From Blastococcus mobilis (GTDB lineage Bacteria; Actinomycetota; Actinomycetes; Mycobacteriales; Geodermatophilaceae): DNA of 64,000 nucleotides. The stretch is taken from the NCBI RefSeq assembly GCF_900188025.1, contig NZ_FZNO01000008.1:116765-180764 (forward strand). The letters run 5' to 3'. This document shows, in pieces, positions 16,075-24,224 of this stretch; the first letter of the stretch is position 1; each line of letters begins with the position of its first letter. The position numbers and the translations under genes were made by a program. Under the pieces are notes generated by a model that was given only the letters and a program-made list of their open reading frames with translations, was not told the origin of the DNA and searched no databases.

Positions 16075-17745
16075 GTGGCAGAGCAGCCGGAACTCACGAT
16101 CCAGGGCTGGGGACCGACGTCCCCCGCCTCCACCGCGGCACCGCAGCAGGCCGACGGCGACCTGAGCAGCACGCTGCCCAAGGCCGCCCGTCGCTACCTG
16201 GGGAGCGAGCTGGGCTGGTCCCCACGCCCGACCCCACCGGTCCCGGTCGAGGACATCCGGCTCGCGCCGTCCCGGCTGCCCGAGGAAGCCCGCACCCGCC
16301 TGATCGGCCTGCTGGGCGAGGAGAACGTCCGCACCGACCGGGAGTCGCGACTGCGCCGGGCCGGCGGGAAGAGCTACCTGGATCTCCTCCGCCGCCGCGA
16401 GGGGGACGCCTCCGACGCCCCGGACGCCGTCGTCCTCCCCGGCACCACCGAGCAGACGGCCGCGCTGCTCGCCGCGTGCAGCGAGCTGGGCATCGTCGTC
16501 GTCCCCTTCGGTGGGGGCACGAGCGTCGTGGGCGGGCTGGCCGGCGTCGACCCCGACGACCGCCCGTCCATCGCCGTCGACCTGTCCCGCATGTCCTCGG
16601 TGCAGGCCCTCGACGTGCCGTCGTCCCTCGTGACCGTCGGCCCGGGCATGCGCGGCCCCGCCCTGGAACAGGCCCTGGCCCGCGAGGGGCTGACCTTCGG
16701 GCACCTGCCGCAGAGCTGGGAGTACGCCACCCTCGGCGGCTACGCGGCCACTCGCTCGGCCGGCCAGAACTCCACGGGCGTGGGCCGCTTCGACGAGCTC
16801 GTCACGGGGCTGACGCTGGCCACGCCGTCCGGCGTCCTCGAGCTGGGCCACCCGCCGGCGACCGCGGCCGGCCCCGACCTGCTCGGCGTCGCCCTGGGGT
16901 CGGAGGGCACGCTCGGGATCATCACCGAGCTGACCCTGCGGGTCCGCCCCAAGCCGGCGGCGTGCTCGTACGAGGGCTGGTCCTTCCGGTCGTGGGCGAC
17001 CGGGCTGGCCGCCCTGCAGCAGCTCGCGCGGCTGGACCTGCTCCCCGACATCGTGCGGCTCTCCGACACCGACGAGACCCGCGCGAACCTGCTCATGGCC
17101 GCGGGCACCGGGGCCCGGGCCCTGCGCGGCAGCCTCAAGCTGCGCGGGCACGCCGACGGCTGCCTGCTCGTGCTCGGCTGGGAGGGTCTGCCGGCACTGG
17201 TCCGTGCCCGGATGCAGTGCGCGGCCTCCGTGCTGCGGGACGGCGGGGCGATCCGCCTCGGCCGGAAGGTCGGCGAGTCCTGGAAGAGCCACCGGTTCCA
17301 GGCGCCGTACCTGCGCGACAAGCTGATGGACGGCGGCCTGCTGGTCGAGACGCTGGAGACGGCCGCCACCTGGACGGCGCTGCCCACCGTCTACGACGCC
17401 GTCCGTCACGCGCTGCGGGAGTCCCTGACCCGCGCCGGACGACGTCCGCTGATCATGAGCCACGTGTCCCACGGCTACGCGACGGGCGCCTCGCTGTACG
17501 TGACCGTGCTGGCCGACCGCGACGACGCGCTGCCCATCCAGCAGTGGCTCACGGCCAAGCGGGCGGCGACCGATGCCCTGCTGGCGGCCGGGGGCACGCT
17601 CACGCACCACCACGCCGTCGGCGCCGACCACCGCCCCTGGATGGAGCGTGAGGTCGGGCCGCTCGGTGTGGAGGTGCTGCGCGCGGTCAAGGAGCGGCTG
17701 GACCCCCAGGGCATCTGCAACCCCGGCGTCCTGCTCCCCGAGTGA
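16075..17745 (+). CDS. FAD-linked oxidase related to alkyldihydroxyacetonephosphate synthase
   Basis: 556 residues. A PCMH-type FAD-binding domain spans about residues 110-300, with VVPFGGGTSVVGG, PQSWEYATLGGYAATRSAGQNSTG and GSEGTLGIIT. The C-terminal FAD-oxidase_C domain ends in LDPQGICNPGVLLPE, and a His-rich stretch GGTLTHHHAVGADH supplies the usual active-site histidines. These features match AGPS/AgpS-like proteins, which in eukaryotes and myxobacteria make ether lipids. Many actinobacterial homologues are of unknown substrate. It is divergent from glpD and starts leaderless at GTG 16075. The downstream gap carries a repeat-type terminator. Confidence 0.85.
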   Translation: MAEQPELTIQGWGPTSPASTAAPQQADGDLSSTLPKAARRYLGSELGWSPRPTPPVPVEDIRLAPSRLPEEARTRLIGLLGEENVRTDRESRLRRAGGKSYLDLLRRREGDASDAPDAVVLPGTTEQTAALLAACSELGIVVVPFGGGTSVVGGLAGVDPDDRPSIAVDLSRMSSVQALDVPSSLVTVGPGMRGPALEQALAREGLTFGHLPQSWEYATLGGYAATRSAGQNSTGVGRFDELVTGLTLATPSGVLELGHPPATAAGPDLLGVALGSEGTLGIITELTLRVRPKPAACSYEGWSFRSWATGLAALQQLARLDLLPDIVRLSDTDETRANLLMAAGTGARALRGSLKLRGHADGCLLVLGWEGLPALVRARMQCAASVLRDGGAIRLGRKVGESWKSHRFQAPYLRDKLMDGGLLVETLETAATWTALPTVYDAVRHALRESLTRAGRRPLIMSHVSHGYATGASLYVTVLADRDDALPIQQWLTAKRAATDALLAAGGTLTHHHAVGADHRPWMEREVGPLGVEVLRAVKERLDPQGICNPGVLLPE

Positions 17746-17747
17746 GG

Positions 17748-17826
17748 CCCCGTCCTGAGCCTGCGAGCGGCTCGTGGCCCCGTCCAGAGGCTCGCCGCGA
17801 GCCTGCGAGCGGGGAGGAGGACGGGG
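17748..17826. terminator. Repeat-type bidirectional terminator between convergent genes
   Basis: CCCCGTCC occurs at 17748-17755 and 17778-17785 and pairs with GGACGGGG at 17819-17826. GAGCCTGCGAGCGG is directly repeated at 17757-17770 and 17799-17812. The element fills the gap between the converging FAD oxidase and SDR genes. Its stem and the following TCCTT recur at 51110-51161, and its 11-mer core recurs inside merR at 12717. Confidence 0.6.
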
Positions 17827-17867
17827 TCCTTCCAGGGGTCCTTCCAGGGGTCCTTCCAGGGGTCCTT
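17823..17867. repeat. Short tandem repeat, 12-base unit
   Basis: About 3.7 copies of a 12-base unit, AGGGGTCCTTCC, directly after the terminator stem and ending 2 bases before the SDR stop codon. It appears to be an expansion of the GGGGTCCTT tail that ends the hairpin element; the copy at 51151 has this tail only once. Confidence 0.65.
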
Positions 17868-17869
17868 GC

Positions 17870-18640
17870 TCAGCGGGTGGTGGCGATCCCGCCGTCGACG
17901 GGGATGACCGAGCCCGTCACGTACGAACCGGCCCGGCTGGACAGGTAGACGACGACGCCGGCCATGTCGTCGGGGCGTCCGATCCGGCCCAGCGGGGAGC
18001 GGGCCGCGATCTCCTTGCCGAACGCGTCGAGGGTGGCGGCCATCATCTTCGACTCGAACGGCCCGGGGGCGACGGCGTTCACGGTGATCCGGCGCGGTCC
18101 CAGCTCCTTGGCCAGCACCCGCGTCAGGTGGTGCAGCGCCGCCTTGCTCGAGGAGTACGAGTACGTGTGCATCGGGGGGACGTGCAGACCGTCGATGCTG
18201 CCCACGTTGACGATGCGGGCAGGGTCGTCGTCGGTGCCGGCCTCCTCCAGCAGCGGCAGGAACGCCCTGCTCAGGAAGAACGGCGACTTGAGGTTGAGGT
18301 CGACGACCTTGTCCCAGGCCGACGAGGGGAACTCCTCCAGCGACGGCGCCCCCCACGTGGCACCCGCGTTGTTGACCAGGATGTGCAGCTCGTCCTCCCG
18401 CTGGCCGACCTCCTCGGCCAGCCGGACGCATTCCTCCTCGCGGGAGAGGTCGGCCGGGATCGACACGACCTTGCCGTGCGAGGAGAGCTCGGCGACGGCG
18501 GCGTCGCCGGCCTCCGCCTTGCGCGAGCTGATGTAGACGCGGGCTCCGGCCTGGAGCAGGCCCCGGGCCATCATCAGCCCGATGCCGCGGGTGCCCCCGG
18601 TGACGACGGCCACCTTGCCGGTCAGGTCGAACAGATCCAC
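17870..18640 (-). CDS. Short-chain dehydrogenase/reductase
   Basis: 256 residues, classical [11 protein letters not shown] cofactor motif at about residues 13-20, NNAG at about 90, catalytic Ser in VNVGSIDG, and YSYSSSK with Tyr and Lys of the active site. [13 protein letters not shown] and the C-terminal VDGGIATTR are also typical. It resembles the RhlG/FabG-like group. GTG 18640 is chosen because GGAGGT lies 7 bases upstream; a reading from 18715 would add 25 residues. Substrate unknown. Confidence 0.9.
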   Translation of the reverse strand: MDLFDLTGKVAVVTGGTRGIGLMMARGLLQAGARVYISSRKAEAGDAAVAELSSHGKVVSIPADLSREEECVRLAEEVGQREDELHILVNNAGATWGAPSLEEFPSSAWDKVVDLNLKSPFFLSRAFLPLLEEAGTDDDPARIVNVGSIDGLHVPPMHTYSYSSSKAALHHLTRVLAKELGPRRITVNAVAPGPFESKMMAATLDAFGKEIAARSPLGRIGRPDDMAGVVVYLSSRAGSYVTGSVIPVDGGIATTR

Positions 18641-18743
18641 GGGGTACCTCCGGTCGGGATGGCCTGCCTCGCTGCCGGCCGCCGTTCCGCACACTATCCA
18701 GCGGTTCGGGGGCATGAACGGGCGGCGAGATCCCTCCCTGTGT

Positions 18744-18749
18744 CAGCCT
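18744..18749 (+). promoter_or_regulatory. -10-like hexamer of a leaderless promoter (arginine deiminase)
   Basis: CAGCCT ends 6 bases before the ATG at 18756. There is no Shine-Dalgarno sequence in the region upstream of that ATG. Confidence 0.35.
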
Positions 18750-18755
18750 CTGTTC

Positions 18756-20003
18756 ATGATCGCCTCATCGCCCGACGCCCCGCTCATGGGCGCCTCCAGC
18801 GAGGTGGGCCGGCTGTGCACGGTTCTGCTGCACCGCCCCGGGCCGGAGCTGCGGCGGCTCACCCCCCGCAACAACGACCAGCTCCTCTTCGACGGGGTCC
18901 CGTGGGTGGACCGCGCACAGGAGGAGCACGACGCGTTCGCCCAGGCGCTGGCCGACCGGGGGGTCGAGGTGCTGCACCTGGACCGGCTCCTGGCCGAGGT
19001 GCTGTCGTTCCCCTCCGCCCGCGCCGAGCTGATCGCCGCCGCGGTGGACGACCCGCGGCTGGGCGCGACGCTGCAGCGGTCGACCACCACGCACCTGTCG
19101 GGCATGGACCCCGAGCAGCTCGCCGGCACCCTGATCGCCGGGCTGGCCCACGACGAGCTCCGCGGGGGCAGGGGACTGGCCTACGAGGTCATGGAGCGCG
19201 GTGACTTCGTCGTGCCCCCACTGCCCAACCTGCTGTTCACCCGCGATTCCTCGGTCTGGGTCGGCGACCAGGTGGCGGTGACGTCGCTGGCCATGCCGGC
19301 GCGGCACCGGGAGAGCACGATCACCGCCGCCGTCTACGCCCACCACCCGCGGTTCGCCGGGGTGAACCAGCTCTACGGCGCGCACCTGGAACATCTCGAG
19401 GGCGGTGACGTCCTGCTGCTCGCCGAGGGTGTCGTGGCCGTGGGGGTGGGTGAGCGGACGACGCCCGGGGGCGCGGAACGGCTGGCCCGGCGCCTGTTCG
19501 CCCGGCGCCTGGCGCACACGGTGCTCGTCGTCCCGATCGCGCAGCAGCGGGCGACCATGCACCTGGACACCATCGCCACGATGGTCGACGTCGACGCCAT
19601 GGTGATGTACCCCGCCGTCGCCGACTCGCTGGTGGCCTGGACGGTCACCGCTCCCGACGGCTCCCCCGACCTCCCGGCCGACGACGCCGACGTCACCGAA
19701 CTGGCGGTGGCCGGTCCGCAGCCGTTCCTCACCGCGGCGGCCTCGGCGATGGGCATCGACCGGCTCCGGGTGATCGACACCGGGCTCGACCCGGTGACCG
19801 CCGAGCGCGAGCAGTGGGACGACGGCAACAACACCCTGGCCCTGGCGCCGCGGCTGGCCGTGGCCTACGAGCGCAACACGGTGACCAACGCGGCGCTGGA
19901 GGCGGCCGGCATCGAGGTCGTGCGGATCGCCGGGTCCGAGCTCGGCAGCGGCCGCGGCGGTCCACGGTGCATGTCCTGCCCCGTCGCCCGCGACCCCCTC
20001 TAG
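18756..20003 (+). CDS. arcA: Arginine deiminase
   Basis: 415 residues, the usual length. It contains [20 protein letters not shown] near the start, the substrate segment [41 protein letters not shown], and the catalytic Cys405 in [14 protein letters not shown] at the C-terminus. It hydrolyses L-arginine to citrulline and ammonia. No ornithine carbamoyltransferase, carbamate kinase or arginine/ornithine antiporter is adjacent, so the ArcABC pathway is either spread elsewhere in the genome or this enzyme works alone. Confidence 0.93.
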   Translation: MIASSPDAPLMGASSEVGRLCTVLLHRPGPELRRLTPRNNDQLLFDGVPWVDRAQEEHDAFAQALADRGVEVLHLDRLLAEVLSFPSARAELIAAAVDDPRLGATLQRSTTTHLSGMDPEQLAGTLIAGLAHDELRGGRGLAYEVMERGDFVVPPLPNLLFTRDSSVWVGDQVAVTSLAMPARHRESTITAAVYAHHPRFAGVNQLYGAHLEHLEGGDVLLLAEGVVAVGVGERTTPGGAERLARRLFARRLAHTVLVVPIAQQRATMHLDTIATMVDVDAMVMYPAVADSLVAWTVTAPDGSPDLPADDADVTELAVAGPQPFLTAAASAMGIDRLRVIDTGLDPVTAEREQWDDGNNTLALAPRLAVAYERNTVTNAALEAAGIEVVRIAGSELGSGRGGPRCMSCPVARDPL

Positions 20004-20091
20004 GAGTTTCTGCACCGGAAGTCCGGCCCCACCGAGGGACTTTCTGCACCGGAAGTCCGGCCCCACCAAGGGACTTCTGTACCGAAAGTCC
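20003..20091. repeat. Three direct repeats of 34-base period, each with a small dyad
   Basis: Copies begin at 20003, 20037 and 20071. The first two are nearly identical over 34 bases; the third is shorter and diverged. Each copy carries an arm GGACTT (GGAGTT in copy 1) and an arm AAGTCC separated by about 10 bases, so each can fold. The array starts within the arcA stop codon and reaches almost to the MFS gene. It may act as a terminator or be a repeated palindromic element. Confidence 0.7.
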
Positions 20092-20163
20092 CGCGGCGTG
20101 GCGGTGATCACTACGCTCCCCCGGCAGCGCCCACCGCTGGTGGCGCAGCGGGAGGGGACCAGG

Positions 20164-21675
20164 GTGACGGGGACGGCGCGGGCGACCGGGCGGATCGCGG
20201 GCATCGGCGGGGGGCTGGTCGGCTATCTCGTCTTCGTCGAGTTCACCAGCGGCGTCCTGCAGGGCTACTACATCCCGCTCCTGTCCGACGTCGCCCGGCA
20301 CCTGGGCTTCCACGACGCCGACGTGAACTGGCTGGAAGCGGCGCAGCTGATGCTGTCGGCGATCGCGGTGCCCGTCCTCGCCAAGCTGGGCGACCTGCAC
20401 GGCCACCGCCGGATGCTGCTGGTCTCGGCGGCCGTCACGGCGGCGGCCACCGTCGTCCTCGCCGTAGCCCCCAACTTCGCCGTGTTCCTGGTCGCGTGGG
20501 CGCTGCAGGGCGTCTACGCCGCCTGGCTGCCGCTGCAGGTGGCCCTGACCCACCACCGATCCCGTCGCCTGGTCGATCCCGCGGCGCAGACCCGGCGGGC
20601 CACCGGCCTGATCGTGGCCGCCCTGCAGCTGGGTGCGATCGTCGGCGCGCTCGGCGGTGGGCAGATCGGCAGCGCGTTCGCCGGGCAGTTCTGGCTCGTG
20701 CTGCTCGCGCCCGGGATCCTCGTCGTCGGCGTGTGCGTCGTCGTCCAACTGCGGGTGCCGGAGAGCGAGGACCGCGAGGCGGGCGCCGTCGACGCCACCG
20801 GGGCGGCGCTGCTCAGCGTCGTCCTGCTGGTCATCACCGGCGGGCTGACCTTCGTCCGGGTCAACGGGACGGGCGAGCTCTGGCCGTGGCTGGTCACCGC
20901 CCTGGGCCTTCTCCTGGTCGTCCCGTTCGTCCGGTACGAGCTGAGCCGCCCGGACCCGCTCGTCGACTTCCGTGTGCTGCGCAGCCCCTCGATGTGGCCG
21001 GTGCAGCTCACGGCGGGCCTGTTCGGCGTCAGCGTCCTCGGCGCCCAGGGTCCGCTCTCGACGTTCGCACGCACCGACCCCGAGGTCTACGGCTACGGGC
21101 TGGGCCTCACGACCAGCATGGTGTCGATCGTCATCGGCGGCTACGTCATCTCGATGCTGCTCGGCGCCGGCCAGTTCTCGTGGATCTCGGCGCGCACCAG
21201 CCCGCGGACGACGCTCATCGGGGCGGCGGTCCTGACCGGCACGGGCTACCTGCTGCTGGTCCCCTTCCACGGGTCCCTGCCCCAGGTGCTGGCTTCCATG
21301 GTGGTGGCCGGGCTGGGCTCGGGGGCGCTGGTGGCCGCTCTGCCGGCGGCCGCCGCCGCTGCGGCCCCGGCCGGCCGCACCGGCGTGGCCACCGGCCTGA
21401 CCAACACCACCAAGGTCCTCGGCGGGAGTTTCGCCTCGGCGACCTTCGCCGTGGCCCTGGCCTCGGGCGCTCCCGTGCTCGTCGACGGCTCGGAGGGGAC
21501 GGCGGGATCCCTCAGCGGCTACGTCACCGTGTGGGTCGTCTGCGGGGTCACCGCCCTCGCGGCGGCGGTCGCGCTGGTGTTCGTCCCGCGGCTCGCCTTC
21601 TCCGATGACCCGGAGGCCGCGGATCTGCGGTCGGTCGCCCCCGCGACCGGACCAGCTCGGGAGGAGGACGCGTGA
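20164..21675 (+). CDS. MFS transporter, DHA2-like
   Basis: 503 residues with about 14 hydrophobic segments, as in the 14-TM DHA2 drug exporter group. LAKLGDLHGHRRMLL at about residue 74 is the loop 2-3 motif. GTG 20164 is preferred over 20098 because GGGAGGGG is 7 bases upstream and TM1 follows soon after. Substrate unknown. It overlaps the M20 peptidase gene by 4 bases (GTGA), so the two are translationally coupled. Confidence 0.85.
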   Translation: MTGTARATGRIAGIGGGLVGYLVFVEFTSGVLQGYYIPLLSDVARHLGFHDADVNWLEAAQLMLSAIAVPVLAKLGDLHGHRRMLLVSAAVTAAATVVLAVAPNFAVFLVAWALQGVYAAWLPLQVALTHHRSRRLVDPAAQTRRATGLIVAALQLGAIVGALGGGQIGSAFAGQFWLVLLAPGILVVGVCVVVQLRVPESEDREAGAVDATGAALLSVVLLVITGGLTFVRVNGTGELWPWLVTALGLLLVVPFVRYELSRPDPLVDFRVLRSPSMWPVQLTAGLFGVSVLGAQGPLSTFARTDPEVYGYGLGLTTSMVSIVIGGYVISMLLGAGQFSWISARTSPRTTLIGAAVLTGTGYLLLVPFHGSLPQVLASMVVAGLGSGALVAALPAAAAAAAPAGRTGVATGLTNTTKVLGGSFASATFAVALASGAPVLVDGSEGTAGSLSGYVTVWVVCGVTALAAAVALVFVPRLAFSDDPEAADLRSVAPATGPAREEDA

Positions 21676-23105
21676 GAACCGCTCTGGTGGCGGCGGCGTG
21701 CGGTGCCGCGGTGTCACTGGCGGCGCGGCGCGTCGCCCGGTTCCGCCCGCCCGACGTCACCCCCGACCCGGCCGACCTCGACGGGCTGGACGCCGACGCC
21801 GCAGCGCGCCGGTTGGCCGAGCTCGTCCGCATCCCCACGATCTCCTCGCGGCAGCCCGCGGAGGTCGACACCGCTGCCTTCGAGACCTTCCGTCAGCGGC
21901 TGGTCGAGCTCTACCCCCGGACGCACCGGGCACTGGAGCGGGAGGTGCTCGGCGACGGCGCACTGCTCTACCGGTGGGCCAGCGGCATCGACTCGCCGCC
22001 CCTGGTGCTCATGGCCCACTACGACGTCGTGCCGGTGGCCGGCCAGCCGTGGTCCCGCGCTCCCTTCTCCGGGCTGATCGAGGACGGCCTGGTCCACGGG
22101 CGCGGCGCCATCGACGACAAGGGCGCCCTCGTGGCGATCCTGGAGGCGGTGGAGTCCCTGGTCACCGCCGGGTTCACCCCGGCCCGCGACGTCTACCTCT
22201 CGTTCGGCAACGACGAGGAGGTCGCCGGCGTCGGCGCCCAGCTCGCCGTCGAGACCCTGACCGCGCGCGGCGTCCGCCCGTGGGCGGTCCTCGACGAGGG
22301 CGGCGCCGTCGTGAGCGGTGTCTTCCCCGGTGTCCCACGGCCGACCGCCGTCGTCGGACTGGCCGAGAAGGGGCTCCTGGACGTCGAGCTGGTCACCACC
22401 GATCCGGGCGGCCACGCCTCCGCCCCGCTGCGCGGCGGCGCCCCGGCCCGGCTGGCACGGGCCATCCTGAAGATCGAGGACAACCCCTTCCCCGCCCGGC
22501 TGCACGACGTCGTCCTCGGCATGGTCGACGCGCTGGGCCGGCACTCCCCGGTCGGCTACCGGGCGCTGTTCGCCCACGCGGAGTACCTACGGCCGGCGCT
22601 GGCGGCGGTGCTGTCCCGGGCGAGCCGGGAGGCCAACGCACTGGTCCGGACCACGGTGGCGATCACCCGGCTCGAGGGCAGCGGCGCCGCCAACGTGCTG
22701 GCGACCCGGGCCCTGGCGCACGCCAACATCCGGATCGCCCTCGGCGAGACCGTCCAGTCGACCGTCGACCGGCTGCGGCGGGTCATCGACGACCCGGGCG
22801 TCGAGCTGCGGGTGGTCTCGGGCAACGATCCCTCGCCGGTGTCCCGGGCCGACAACGAGGCGTTCGCGCTGGTGAGCGCGGCGGTGCGGTCGGTGTACCC
22901 GGACGCGGCGGTGGCGCCCTACGTCATGGTGCAGGCCAGCGACGCCCGGCACTTCAGCCAGGTGTGCGACAGCGTCTACCGGTTCATGCCGTTCGACCTC
23001 AGCGCCGACGAGCTCGCCGCGCTGCACGCCGCCGACGAGCGCATCTCGGTCGCCGCGCTGCATCGCGGTGCCGGCTTCTTCCGCTACCTGCTGCGCCACC
23101 TCTGA
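21672..23105 (+). CDS. M20-family metallopeptidase (carboxypeptidase type)
   Basis: 477 residues. An N-terminal hydrophobic segment (residues 1-18) could be a signal anchor. Metal and catalytic motifs are in order: VLMAHYDVVPV (His ligand and Asp), GRGAIDDKGALVAILEA (bridging Asp), FGNDEEVAG (catalytic Glu pair), and SDARHFSQVCDSVYRF near the end for the last His ligand. The dimerisation/lid domain lies between. It resembles carboxypeptidase S/PM20D1-type enzymes, which hydrolyse or form N-acyl amino acids. Coupling to an exporter gene suggests that substrate and transport are linked, which is inference. Confidence 0.88.
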   Translation: MRTALVAAACGAAVSLAARRVARFRPPDVTPDPADLDGLDADAAARRLAELVRIPTISSRQPAEVDTAAFETFRQRLVELYPRTHRALEREVLGDGALLYRWASGIDSPPLVLMAHYDVVPVAGQPWSRAPFSGLIEDGLVHGRGAIDDKGALVAILEAVESLVTAGFTPARDVYLSFGNDEEVAGVGAQLAVETLTARGVRPWAVLDEGGAVVSGVFPGVPRPTAVVGLAEKGLLDVELVTTDPGGHASAPLRGGAPARLARAILKIEDNPFPARLHDVVLGMVDALGRHSPVGYRALFAHAEYLRPALAAVLSRASREANALVRTTVAITRLEGSGAANVLATRALAHANIRIALGETVQSTVDRLRRVIDDPGVELRVVSGNDPSPVSRADNEAFALVSAAVRSVYPDAAVAPYVMVQASDARHFSQVCDSVYRFMPFDLSADELAALHAADERISVAALHRGAGFFRYLLRHL

Positions 23106-23187
23106 CGCTTTCGACCGCGAGCGAACGTTGCCCCCTGCCCCGGCAGAGGACCCACGTCGTCGGGTCTGGTACATGCGTACACAAAAA

Positions 23188-23228
23188 GTGGTACGGTCGT
23201 ACCTGTCTGATTGGTTCGGGCGTACCAC
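23188..23228. promoter_or_regulatory. Operator cluster upstream of SMR/TetR genes
   Basis: GGTACG-GT-CGTACC (23190-23203) is a perfect 6-base dyad. A further half-site CGTACCAC (23221-23228) is the reverse complement of GTGGTACG at 23188-23195, and a CGTAC half-site lies at 23176-23180. A cluster of identical half-sites in front of a transporter followed by its TetR is the expected operator arrangement. Confidence 0.55.
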
Positions 23229-23247
23229 CTGGAAGGACGTCGCCGGC

Positions 23248-23574
23248 ATGGCATGGGCACTGGTGATCGTGGCGGGGCTGTTCGAGACCGCCTTCGCGGT
23301 CTCGCTGAAGCTGTCGGACGGCTTCAGCCGGCTCTGGTGGACCCTGGCCTTCCTCGTCTTCTCGGGGATCAGCTTCACGCTGCTCTCGATCGGCCTGCGC
23401 AGCCTGCCGGTCGGGAGCGCCTACGCCGTGTGGACCGGGATCGGCGCGGCGGGAACGGCCATCGTCGGCATGGTCTTCCTCCGCGACCCGGTGACGACGC
23501 TGCGGCTGCTGTCGATCCTCCTGATCGTCGCGGGCGTGGTCGGGCTGAACCTGTCGCCGTCGTCGGCGCACTGA
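23248..23574 (+). CDS. SMR-family transporter, SugE/Gdx type
   Basis: 108 residues with four TM helices and the essential membrane Glu13 (VAGLFETAFAVSLKLSDGF). Helix 3 contains GSAYAVWTGIGAAGTAIVGM. The SugE/Gdx group exports guanidinium and some quaternary ammonium compounds as a dual-topology dimer. No guanidine-I riboswitch is recognisable upstream; instead the gene is preceded by GTACG/CGTAC operator sites and followed after 2 bases by a TetR gene, pointing to drug- or ligand-responsive control. Confidence 0.92.
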   Translation: MAWALVIVAGLFETAFAVSLKLSDGFSRLWWTLAFLVFSGISFTLLSIGLRSLPVGSAYAVWTGIGAAGTAIVGMVFLRDPVTTLRLLSILLIVAGVVGLNLSPSSAH

Positions 23575-23576
23575 CC

Positions 23577-24179
23577 ATGGCGGCCGCAGCGGGCGGGGCG
23601 CGTCCGGCCACGGCGAAGGGCGCCGCGCGCCGCGAGGCGATCGTCGCCGCTGCGGTGGCGATGCTGGCCACCGACGGCCCGGACGCCGTGTCCCACCGTT
23701 CGGTCGCAGCCGCCGCGCGCGTGCCCCTGGCGGCGACGACGTACTACTTCGGCTCGCTGGACGACCTGCTGGTGGCGGCGGTGGAGCGGGCCGCCGACGA
23801 CGAGCTGGGTGCGGTCGCGGAGCTGGTCGAGGCACTCCCCCGGCGCAGTCGCTCGACCCGGTGGGCGGCCGAGCTCGTCGTCGGCATCGTGCTGGGACCG
23901 CGGCGGCGCAGCGATGCGGACCTCCAGGCCCACTACGAGCGGTTCCTCGCCAGCGGCCGGCACCCTGCTCTCCGGCCGGTGCTGCAGCGGGCACGGGCAC
24001 GGGTCGACGCGCTGCTCACCGAGGCGCTGGACCGCTGCGGTCACGGCGACGCCGACATCGAGCACCTGGTCGCGGTCCTCGACGGCACCGCGATCTCGGC
24101 ACTGGTCGAGGGGGACGGCTCGGCCCGCACCCGCGCCCTGGCCGCCGTCCGGGACGCCCTGGAGCGATCCCCCCGCTGA
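23577..24179 (+). CDS. TetR-family regulator
   Basis: 200 residues. N-terminal TetR HTH: AARREAIVAAAVAMLATDG, then VSHRSVAAAARVPLAATTYYFGSLDDLL at about residues 38-65. The ligand domain is all-helical. It starts 2 bases after the SMR stop, so it is co-transcribed and probably represses the pair through the sites at 23188-23228. Confidence 0.9.
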   Translation: MAAAAGGARPATAKGAARREAIVAAAVAMLATDGPDAVSHRSVAAAARVPLAATTYYFGSLDDLLVAAVERAADDELGAVAELVEALPRRSRSTRWAAELVVGIVLGPRRRSDADLQAHYERFLASGRHPALRPVLQRARARVDALLTEALDRCGHGDADIEHLVAVLDGTAISALVEGDGSARTRALAAVRDALERSPR

Positions 24180-24189
24180 GCGGCCCACC

Positions 24190-24213
24190 TGGCCGATGTG
24201 GCCACGTCGGCCG
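24190..24213. terminator. Palindrome between convergent tetR and araA
   Basis: GGCCGA / TCGGCC arms around the inner palindrome GTGGCCAC form a near-perfect dyad in the 45-base convergent gap. It can terminate from either side. Confidence 0.5.
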
Positions 24214-24224
24214 GGGACCGGGGG

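Noticed and set aside
20003..20091. Mini CRISPR array
   Set aside because: The 34-base units are contiguous and include the would-be spacers; there are no unique spacers and no cas genes.
23106..23247. Guanidine-I (ykkC) riboswitch before the SugE-type gene
   Set aside because: The conserved RNA segments are absent and the region is instead filled with GTACG/CGTAC half-sites.
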